Origin: Paraphoma chrysanthemicola
Taxonomy: Eukaryota > Ascomycota > Dothideomycetes > Pleosporales > Phaeosphaeriaceae
Direction of reading: 5' to 3'
DNA: 64,000 bases
NCBI GenBank assembly: GCA_020744225.1
Contig: JAGMWG010000014.1
Span: forward strand, 310,001 to 374,000
This document shows positions 54,740 to 64,000 of the stretch, piece after piece. A model generated the notes under the pieces. The model did no database searches and was not told where the DNA came from. It was given only the letters and a program-made list of their open reading frames with translations. Every line of letters begins with the position of its first letter. The first letter of the stretch is position 1. Both the position numbers and the translations under genes were made by a program.

Positions 54740-57311
54740 GATTGCGCTTTCTGTACGATTTGATAGCAGAAGAAATGAGTACCTCAACTTATAAGGCGGC
54801 GGGGTGGCTTGAGGGTTGACTCAAAGGAAAGGCGTTTGACTCAAAGAGGCGGTGCTGCCTTGCAACGTGCAGGCAGCCTCACGGCGTTTGACTTTCATTC
54901 GCCAATCTTCCTCTTACCTAGACATAGCGCACGAAAAGGGCGATGACGATGAAATCCTAAAGGCTCAGTCGCGCATTCGAAGAGCACTGATTGATCAATG
55001 CCTCTGACCAATACCTCGGAAGGCTGTGTGAGCCTCCGCCTCAGCTGAGACGGCCGCAGCCTAGCGCTCCCTCTCATCGCATTATACCTACATCCGCGAG
55101 CATCACACTTCCTTCCGCTAGTCATTCGCAGATAGGGTCCAAGCGACGTCCAGTGGACTCGTAAAAAGTTGAGGCAATATCGCGAAGGTTCGAGTGTTTA
55201 TGCTCATACTAGCCTATTATAGTATAGTGTGCGGTTGTTGGTGAACTCAAAGGGCGCACATGTTAAAACAGTAAGTCAGCGAAAGCGTGCTCGTAAGTAG
55301 TCATTTTAGCACATCCGCTGAAACCTCATGCTATTGCGCTGGGACAAGAACAAACATACTTGATCGACTGGCTGCACCGCACGATCGTTCCTGATCCGAC
55401 TCGCATCCTTTTTTCCAACTTAGAAAGATTATACACCCTTCTCACCCTGTTGACACCTCTTACTATGCTTCGAGTAGCAAACGTAGCTTTGCGAGCTTGT
55501 TCAGGAGGCTCGATCTCTTTGCGCGACAAAGCACATAGACCTTGTTCTTCTTGGTCGTCTTCTTGGGAGCGGGCTACGTCGGTATCAGGCAAGTGAAATG
55601 CAAACACAGTTCGAATTCCAGTTCAGGGGTGGTTCTCGGCAATTTGGTGGAGAGTTATTGGCAATTTATCACATAACACGGTGGTTTGGACACGACAAAG
55701 TTATTCAAGCGACGAGCAATTGGCATCTAGTGATGTCGCCCTGTACGTAATCACAGATTTGTAGCATCTTCAGCTATGGTATTGTAAGCTTATGTTGATG
55801 TTTAAGAGAGGACGTGATGACCGCACTGCGCTTGTGACTACTGGGCACGCCATGAAAGCCGCGCAAGCCTTAGACCAAGGTCCAATCGGATCGCGTAGAG
55901 GAGAGAGGAGACCCGCGTGTGCCTAGTTCTGTGTGCAAACGCACAATGAGTATCTGAACTCACATTCATAAACGATACATGACACGCAATCGACATAATT
56001 GAACAGATTGTTGTATATGATCGCAGTCCTGCAGTATTGTACCTGAGCTCAACACCATGGTGGTAGGTAGTCTACAACGATCTGCGATTTTCACAGGTGG
56101 ACCTGGGAACTTGATTGGCGGCACGCTCACCGTTGAGTTCGAGAACCTTTTTTCGCGATCGAGCTAGAAGGTGGCTTGGAAGTACATGATGGGCCTTGCA
56201 TCAACAAATAAGAACTCGTCCGGCGACCAGGTGACGTGAACCAAATGCCTGTCCTACCTTCCAGTCGGAGGTGTCCACGGGATGAAAACCAGTGTACTAG
56301 CTGGCGGAATGGCTGACAACGGCGATTTTTACAAGGAGTAAGCACGGCTCGGCAGCTTCACAAATCATGGTGTGATGATCATGATCAGAAGGCCCGCGGC
56401 GGATGTATTCATCAGCCCGTGTGTACACGTCGGGAACTTTGCCATGAGTACTGCCGAGATTTCGCCAACGTCAGACAGGGAACGCATATGCAGCCGTTGG
56501 CATCAACCGGGCACTCGTCCAAGGTCAACATCTTAAGCCCACAAATCAGCGACATGGCAGCAGGCAAGCATGCGGCTAACATGCTAGACACCGCAGTTTG
56601 CAGCAGGATTGCAGTCAAGGGAACGTTGGTGTGTGACATTCCCCGCATCGAGTGGTCTGAAGTTGCACTGTCAGACGCCACAATGCGCGGCTTTGGCTGC
56701 TGCATGGCTTTTGGTGGCGTTCGGGAGGGGCTTTCTGGGGTGCTTATGTGCACGACAGGAAAGGGCCGCAGGCAGATGACGATGTACAAGCTCGACCCCG
56801 GATGCTAAGATGACGGCGCGGACAATACCTTGCCGTCGCCCAAGGGAGACGGGACGAAAAATTGTTGATACCGCAGTGGAGCACCCTGACGTATCCTGCA
56901 TCCGTGAGGGAGGCTTGGAGCTGTAGGTCGCTGTGAGCAGGTCGGGGGGTGGAGTTTGTGACGGAGCAACAGCCGTAGCCTCCGGGTAGCGTTCACAAGA
57001 CGAAGCTCACAGGCTCATCGGATCACTGGGGGAACTGTGGGAGCGATCAGCAGGGCCAAGCGCGGGCTGCTCCCCACAAAAGAAGCAGCCCGGACGGAGT
57101 GCTAATCCTGGAGAAGCTCAGATCCCTGCCGTGTCATGTCGTAGCTTCCTTGGATCAACGGACAAAGAGTTTAAAGCTGTCATGCCCTCCTTGCGGTACG
57201 TGTTGCGCGCGCAGTCATACTTCTCGCACCCTGAGCACCTTGTAATATATATATTGCGGTGTTGTTGTTCTCTGCTGCTATCCGCGTTCCCCAGACAGCA
57301 CAGCAGACGTC
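54740..57311. other. Divergent promoter region of 2.6 kb
   Basis: It lies between the RBR ligase (-) and the secreted beta-glucosidase (+). Its length suits a regulated promoter. GTGGGG-type sites (for example the reverse of CCCCAC near 57073, and GTGGAG near 56948) fit the CreA consensus SYGGRG but are too short to be proof. Frames of 60-130 codons here have no family signal. Confidence 0.5.
57242..57255 (+). promoter_or_regulatory. TATA-like element upstream of the beta-glucosidase
   Basis: TAATATATATATT lies about 60 bp before the start codon, in a fitting place for a TATA box of a highly inducible gene. The short distance would mean a very short 5' UTR. Confidence 0.4.
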
Positions 57312-60228
57312 ATGCCTCGGTGGCGTGCACAAGCATTTTTGGCGGCGATCAGCCTGGCCAACGCCCAAACAGTACGTGCAAACATTCCGTCGTAACACAC
57401 CACCAAAACATCAACTCCATGCAACAATTACACCAGAGCTGCAGATATGTTGCCGGATGTCGCGCACCTTGTGTTATCTCTATTTCCATTTTTACGCGCC
57501 GTACAATTGGTCCCCGAATGCTTTGTTGTGGTAGTTGTCTGACTGTTTACTAGTTCCCAAACAGCACAACGCCGCCCACCAATGGCTCATCAAGTCCTCT
57601 AAACAACGCCGATAGCCCGCCGTTCTACCCAAGTCCGTAAGTAGAGCAACTTTATTCACATTGAAAGCAAAATCTTGAACTGTCGCTAACATGCGCGCAG
57701 ATGGATCGAAGGCCTCGGTGACTGGGGCGAGGCTTATGCGAAGGCGCAAGCCTTCGTTAGCCAGCTCACTCTCCTCGAGAAGGTCAACATCACCACAGGC
57801 ACAGGTTGGCAAAGCGACCATTGTGTCGGCAATGTAGGCTCTGTGCCGCGACTTGGATTCGACTCGATATGCATGCAGGACAGTCCTCTGGGCATCCGCT
57901 TTGCCGACTATGTCTCCGCCTTTCCAGCGGGTGGTACCATCGCGGCGGCATGGGATCGCGGTGAGTGGTACCGCCGAGGCTACCAGATGGGTCAGGAACA
58001 TCGTGCCAAGGGTGTCGATGTACAACTTGGTCCAGTTGTCGGGCCGCTGGGTCGCAATCCCAAGGGTGGTGTAAGTAATGAGATTCACCCGCACTCATCA
58101 TGTTGCTGACCTCCTCTAGCGTAACTGGGAGGGTTTCTCTCCTGATCCATATCTCTCCGGTATTGCAGTTGCCGACACTGTCCGCGGTATTCAAGACGCG
58201 GGCGTTGTTGCTTGCACAAAGCACTACATCATGAACGAGCAAGAGCACTTCCGCTCTCCTGGTAATTTTGAAGGCAGCTTTGTCGATGCCATCAGCTCCA
58301 ACCTTGACGACAAGACTCTGCACGAGCTCTACCTCTGGCCCTTTGCCGACGCTGTCCGGGCAGGTACTGGAGCTATCATGTGCAGCTACAACAAGGTCAA
58401 CAACTCGCAAGGTTGCCAAAACTCTTATCTTCAAAACTACATCCTCAAGGGAGAGCTCGGCTTCCAAGGCTTCATCATGTCAGACTGGGACGCTCAGCAC
58501 TCTGGCGTTGCATCCACCTTTGCTGGCCTCGACATGACTATGCCCGGAGACACTGACTTCACATCTGGTCTATCTTTCTGGGGTCCTAACCTTACTCTCT
58601 CTATCATCAACGGCACTGTACCGGAGTGGCGTCTCGACGATGCGGCTACCCGCATCATGGCTGCCTATTACTATGTCGGTCGTGACACAGCATCCGTCCC
58701 AGTCAACTTTGACAGCTGGAGTCGCGACACGTACGGCTACGCGAATTTCTTTGCGAAGACGGGCTATGGTCTGATCAACCAACACGTGGACGTTCGATTT
58801 GACCACTTCCGAAGCATTCGTCGTACAGCTGCGATGTCAACAGTTCTGCTGAAGAACAACGGCGTCCTTCCGTTGAAGGGGACCGAAAAATGGACTGCCG
58901 TATTTGGTAACGATGCTGGCGAGAGTGAGTATGGACCCAATGGCTGCCCTGATCGCGGATGTGATAATGGCACCTTGGCTATGGGCTGGGGCTCCGGCAC
59001 AGCTGACTTCCCGTACCTTGTCACACCCCTGGAGGCCATCAAGAGCACCGTCGGTCAGAATGGGGGCGTGGTGCAGTCAGTCACGGACAATTGGGCCTAC
59101 TCTCAAATCCAGCAAATGGCCAAGGAGGCCACTGTATCAATCGTCTTTGTCAACGCTGACTCCGGCGAGGGATACATCACAGTCGACGGCAACTTCGGCG
59201 ATCGCAATAACCTCACACTCTGGCAAGATGGTGATGCTTTGATCCGCAATGTTTCTGCCAACTGCAACAACACCATCGTGGTCATCCACTCCGTTGGTCC
59301 GGTCCTTGTCAACTCCTTCTATCAGAGCCCGAACGTCTCCGCTATCCTTTGGGCTGGTCTTCCTGGCCAAGAGTCTGGCAATGCCATTGCTGACATCTTG
59401 TACGGCCGCCACAACCCGGGAGGCAAGCTGCCATTCACCTTCGGCAGCGATGCAGCCGAGTACGGGCCCGATCTCATTTATGAGCCTACCGCTGGCAGGG
59501 AAAGCCCTCAAGACAACTTTGAGGAGGGTGTATTCATCGATTATCGCGCATTTGACCAGAAGAACGTTACGCCCGTCTACGAGTTCGGATTTGGTCTTTC
59601 ATATACCACCTTTTCGTACTCCAACATCAAGGTAACCAAAGTGCCTGCTGGAGAGTACACACCTACCACTGGTCAAAGCAAGGCAGCCCCTACTCTTGGC
59701 AATTCCAGCACCGATCCCGCCCAGTATCAGTGGCCCAGCAACTTCACCTATGTCAACAGGTTCATCTATCCGTACCTCAACTCCACCGATCTTCGTACCG
59801 CGTCACAGGATCCTGAGTACGGTCTCAACTACACATGGCCCGCTGGTGCGACCGACGGCACCCCTCAGGCCCGCATCGCTGCTGGTGGTGCTCCAGGAGG
59901 CAACCCACAACTATGGGACGTTCTCTTCACCGTCGAGGCCACCATCGCCAACAACGGCACTCTCGCCGGTGACGAAGTCGTGCAGTTGTACGTCAGCCTC
60001 GGTGGTGAGGACGATCCCAAGATTGTTCTTCGTGGCTTTGACCGCCTTTCTATCCAGCCAGGCCAGAGTGCGACTTTCCACGCCGACATCACCCGCCGTG
60101 ATGTGTCGAACTGGGACGTTGCCGCTCAGAACTGGGTCATCACTGATGCCGCTAAGACGGTCTACGTTGGTGCTTCCTCGCGGAAGCTGCCGCTGTCGGC
60201 GGCACTGGACACCAGCGATTACCAGTAA
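57312..60228 (+). CDS. Secreted GH3 beta-glucosidase
   Basis: Four exons, 57312-57371, 57554-57636, 57701-58070 and 58120-60228, give 873 residues, the usual length for fungal GH3 enzymes. It hydrolyses cellobiose and other beta-glucosides outside the cell. The first exon encodes a signal peptide (MPRWRAQAFLAAISLANAQ). Then come the N-terminal barrel (Gly-Asp-Trp-Gly-Glu-Ala-Tyr; Arg-Leu-Gly-Phe-Asp-Ser), the Lys-His-Tyr segment, and the nucleophile Asp293 in Met-Ser-Asp-Trp. The second alpha/beta domain (Tyr-Gly-Arg-His-Asn-Pro-Gly-Gly) and a C-terminal fibronectin-like domain complete it. Many Asn-x-Ser/Thr sites are present. Intron 1 is 182 nt, the longest here, with GTACGT..CTGAC..CTAG. 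The remaining introns are 49-64 nt. Confidence 0.95.
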
Positions 60229-61433
60229 ATGGTGATTGCCGATTTTCAAACTTTTTTTCCAAAGACTTATTCATGGTCGACATTTATGACTTGACTGGAT
60301 GGACTGGACAGGACTGTGGCATCAGTGTTGGGCTAGAACAAAAATAATGATCAATTGTAATGTTATGAAGCGCGGCATCGAAGCCAGTGCCTTGTGGTGC
60401 AGAACAACCCCGCAGTGAGCTGATCTGTGATAAGACGAACGCACTAATGCTGCGTGCTGCGTGAACCGTTGTTGATGACGTAGGCCGTCAACAACGCGTC
60501 GAGTTTGCTTGGTCACATGCGTGCTCGCTAACAAACAATGCGAACCAAGAGTCCGAGAGGCGTTGCAGGATGAATATGAGGCTGACAGAGAGCGTTTTGT
60601 GCTCGCTAGATGCGCCGAAGCTCCTCTCTGCAGTGGAAGGCCTGACGCAGATGCTGCGCACAGCCGCTGGACCCGACCATGCTGCATGCGAACTGCTCAT
60701 AGCGTCATCGGCGCTTTGTTTGCAGCGAGCGCGTGTTGGGGTGCATCAAGCTGGGAGGAGAATCATAACATGCAGTCGTGCAGAGCAACGTGTCATTCAC
60801 TACGGCTCATCGATGCGCGTATAGAGGGTGTTTGCTGCATGTTGGCGGCGCTGTTGCGCGTGTGTTTGGAAATTTCGGCGCAGACGCGCCTAAGCCAGTC
60901 ACGCGGGCGCACGGTTGCGGTCAATTACACACCACACTCGCTCACTACGTCTGCGGCTCTGGACTGCATTTTGTCCCGCTGTGCTATCGATATCGGATAG
61001 ACAAGGCTCGCGAGACCAGACACCCCTCTTGCCATCCTGGACAGTGTACATGGTCGTCGACATCGCGACACCCTCAGCACTCGCTCTGTTTACGCGACGA
61101 AACAGCTAACGGCCACTCCCGTGTCGCCCCGTCCTGCTTCTCCCTGGGCACCTGCTGCGACACCAGATATCGCATCGCGGCCTGCTGCTGCCCGTTGCCG
61201 CACAGAGACACCGCGCTGGGTGAGAAGAGCCCGGGCCTGACCCGAATAGTAAGCTGCGCCCTCCCAGTCTCGAGTCGCAGTGGAAACGTTGAAGGAGGGT
61301 ACACTACTGGACGCCCGCCGACCCTCGACCACCACCACTCCCCACGGTTCACTCAATGAACGCATTTATATTCTCACACACTCGCTGACCGTCACTCTTT
61401 TGTCCCATTACAGATAATTTACACACCAGCACA
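60229..61433. other. Intergenic, nothing recognised
   Basis: The beta-glucosidase 3' region and the forkhead promoter. Frames of 60-190 codons occur but are rich in Cys, His and Arg and have no family signal. Confidence 0.5.
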
Positions 61434-64000
61434 ATGCCGCCGTCAAGTAGACGGAGTCTGCGCAATCGCCGAGAGCTGCCCGACGCCCAGCAGTCTGATG
61501 CCGACACGCCAGACTCGATAGCCACGCCCTCACGCAAGCGCAGGCGGGTATGGAGCCCCCCAGGCCATGTCTCTGAAGCATCATACTCACAGCCAGCGCA
61601 GTTGAATGGCACCCAGGAGGCAGTCGCCGCCGCCGACGCCCCACGCACGCGCATCACCGAGTCTGTCGCGAGCAACGATTCCAACACGACATTGCCCAAC
61701 GGCGGCGACCCAGACAATCCAAGCGACCCCGTAGAGCGCCAGAATCTCGTCATCGCGTCTCTCCGCACCCCGCGCGACTACACGCCCAACGCCGCCATCG
61801 ACTACGCCAACGACCTGCAGGCCAGACGGAATGAAGGCAAGAACATCGAAGCCTTCGCCAAGATTGCTGCGCGCGACTGGTGCTTCTTCGTGAAGGAGAC
61901 GAGAGTCCTCATAGGCCGCGCAGATGCAGCCATGCGCCCCGGACCGCCCATGCCGCAGCCCAACCTCTCTGGACCAGCCTTGAGCGAAGCGGCTCTCTCC
62001 CAATGGGGTGTTCACATCGACTTGGGACCGGAACGACAAGTCTCTCGTGTCCACGCCGAGATCACGTTTAATTCGCAGGATGAGACATGGTACATCATTG
62101 TGAACAGCCGCAACGGCTTGAAGCTGGACGACCGCAGCTTAACAAAGGGCGACATGCAGCCTCTGCACTCCGGCATCTGCATTGGCATAATGGGCACGCA
62201 GATGCTCTTTCTGCTTGCGAACCAAGAGGACGACTTCCATCCCATGTTGTGGCGCCAGGTCAAGAACGAGGATGCGGCTGAATCTGACAATGAAGGCCAT
62301 CCGCCCCCGAAGTCGCATCACCACGCACACCCAAGTGGCCCGACACCGAAACGAGAGCACTACGACCCCTTTCCTCCTTCGTCGCATCCGAGGAACAAGC
62401 AGCAGTCGTCACAGGCGTACTACAACCAGATGACATCCACACCCGGCCGCCCGCAGCCCGGCACGCCTCTTACAATGCGCAACGACGGAACCCTCCGAAG
62501 CGATGGATCACCTGCGACCTTTTCTCGCGGTATGGTGTTTGACTCCAACGACGACATCGACTATGCCCACGACTCCTCCAAGGACATCAAGCCGCCGCAC
62601 AGTTACGCACAGCTCATTGGTCAAGCCATCATCAACAGCGAAGAGGGAATGCTCACGTTGTCAAACATTTACGACTGGATCAAACAAAGATATGCCTTCT
62701 TCCGGTACACAAATGCGGGCTGGCAGAACTCCATCCGACATAATCTGTCACTCAACAAGTCGTTCGAGAAAGTAGCGAGGCGGACCGACGAGCCTGGCAA
62801 GGGCATGAAATGGAAGATTGCCGATTCAGAACGCGAAGAGTTTATGAAGAAGCAGATGCTGAATCCCCGCAAAGGAGGTGGAATCTCTATCGGACATCGC
62901 ATGGACAAGTCAGGGCCTAGTTCCCCAGCCTTTGGCATGCAGCGCGACGCTACTTCCCAAGCCACGGAGCGTCTTGTGGGTGCCCTCGACAGCGACTACC
63001 ACAGTCGAAGCCGTGTCAAATCGCCACCTCGATCGGCTACACCGCCCCTGTCCTCGGTCCCAATGGCAATGGAGTCGTACACACCTGACCGTGGCCCGCG
63101 CCCCTATGGCGGCTTCAAGCAGTCGCCCAGTACTCGTGACTACCACAATTTCGTGACACCCGCTAAGCGACTCGTCTATGGAAACGAAGGAGGACGCGAG
63201 CCGACCTATGTCAAGACCGACGATCCAACTCGTCACCTCGAATCATCTCCGGTGGTGGACCCTGTCAAGGCCAAAGTCTCTGGCTTGAAGGGAGAGGCTG
63301 CGAACTCACCTCCGACCCTTTACTCAGACTCTAATACGAACATGAACGGCAATCAAGACGCAGGCCGAATGAACCATGCTCTGGTCACGCCATTAGTGAC
63401 CCGCCACGCCCCTCGCTTAGCCCCTCCTAGCACTGCTCAGATGCCGAGTCAGTACATGAACTTCTCAAGCCCAGCGCCCTTCTGGAAGTTTGTCGATCTC
63501 CCGAGCACACCCGCCAAAGGTCCCCTCGAACTCAGCCCAATCAAGCTACAGCGCCCTGATGAGAAGGATGACATTGATGATCCGGCTCAACCCAGCTCGC
63601 CTCCAATGCTGAACGAAGACGACCCAAATGCTGATCCCGAAGACGAGGATGCGGAAGACAATAAAGCCGACGACGACGAGGACGTCGGTCCCGAAAGCCC
63701 TAGCCGCACCGTATCTCGTCCTGTCAGTCGCCGTGAGCTTGGGCCCCAGCGCTCGCGCTCCAACTCGAACGTCAATGGCTTTGGCCCCGCAGGTAACGGC
63801 GGCATGGTCCGCGGCGCTAGCTTGACATCGTTCGAGGAAGACCCAGACGGCGAGGAAGAGAGCTACGATCTGTCAAAGTAAGTCCCACGTGCGGCGGGAA
63901 ATATGCCAACAGATGCTAACCATGTCACAGGGGCTTCCAGAAAATCGGATCCTTTCACCGCTCCATGGCGCAGGCACATGGTCTGGGCATCACAAACACG
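61434..64000 (+). CDS. FHA-forkhead transcription factor (Fkh1/Fkh2 type), partial
   Basis: Exon 1 is 61434-63877. A 53-nt intron follows (GTAAGT, GCTAAC, CACAG), then exon 2 from 63931 to the window end. 838 residues are visible and the C-terminus lies outside. The FHA domain is at about 140-263 (Val-Leu-Ile-Gly-Arg; Ser-Arg-Val-His-Ala-Glu-Ile; Asn-Ser-Arg-Asn-Gly), which binds phosphothreonine. The forkhead DNA-binding domain is at 386-470 (KPPHSYAQLI; WQNSIRHNLSLNKSF). The same pair of domains marks yeast Fkh1/Fkh2, which control G2/M genes and replication timing. The region after the forkhead is Ser/Pro-rich with several Ser/Thr-Pro sites, then an acidic run (about 720-745), probably targets of cell-cycle kinases. 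Confidence 0.93.

Noticed and set aside
55326..55607. 93-codon minus-strand frame, considered as a retroelement piece
   Set aside because: An acidic Gln/Glu stretch looked Copia-like, but no catalytic or hallmark motif was found.

Overview
This window is nuclear DNA from a filamentous ascomycete (Pezizomycotina). The gene set is typical: a Zn2Cys6 regulator with a fungal transcription-factor domain, a HET-domain protein, a secreted GH3 beta-glucosidase, Ku80, and an Nbr1 receptor with four ZZ fingers. Introns are short (about 40-180 nt) with GT..AG ends, CTRAC-like branch sites and mostly YAG acceptors. The style suggests a Dothideomycete, but that is an inference and not proven by the sequence. 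No prokaryotic operon, plasmid or CRISPR feature was seen.

Layout. 1-3.5 kb is gene-poor: an open frame running off the left edge, a decayed Ty1/Copia end and a C-rich tract. 3.5-5.1 kb (-) holds a C2H2 zinc-finger gene, followed by 3.7 kb without a recognisable gene. 8.8-14.5 kb (+) holds a Rab5 GTPase, a single-pass membrane protein, tRNA 2'-phosphotransferase and a small NTF2-like protein. 15.4 kb (-) is tRNA-Lys(CUU) with an intron. 16.2-17.7 kb holds a degraded or uncharacterised locus and one copy of a dispersed repeat. 18.1-20.7 kb (+) is a Zn2Cys6 regulator. At 20.8-21.0 kb (-) is a tRNA-Pro(CGG)-like gene with a normal anticodon intron and a second, GT..AG insertion in the T arm. 21.2-24.3 kb (-) holds an aspartic protease and a Nop13-like nucleolar protein. 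25.1-31.2 kb (+) holds Nbr1 and Ku80. 31.3-34.0 kb (-) holds a Kv-beta-type aldo/keto reductase and a Dfg10/SRD5A3 polyprenol-pathway reductase. 34.8-39.1 kb (+) holds a Hos4-like ankyrin protein and a Par14-type parvulin. 39.5-41.6 kb (-) is a HET protein. At 42.3 kb is the second repeat copy. 42.6-45.4 kb (-) is a six-exon arrestin-domain protein. 47.5-51.7 kb (+) holds a bZIP factor and an Stm1/SERBP1-type ribosome-binding protein. 52.6-54.7 kb (-) is an RBR E3 ligase. 57.3-60.2 kb (+) is the beta-glucosidase. 61.4 kb to the right edge (+) is an FHA-forkhead factor, cut by the window end.

The genes are mostly housekeeping and regulatory, each with its own promoter. There is no biosynthetic cluster. 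Loose themes are RNA and ribosome biology (Tpt1, Nop13, Stm1, two tRNA genes), trafficking and protein turnover (Rab5, Nbr1, arrestin, RBR ligase) and chromatin or transcription (Hos4, forkhead, bZIP, Zn2Cys6, C2H2). Splice models were built by hand from splice signals, reading frame and family conservation. The least usual item is the T-arm insertion in the tRNA-Pro locus.
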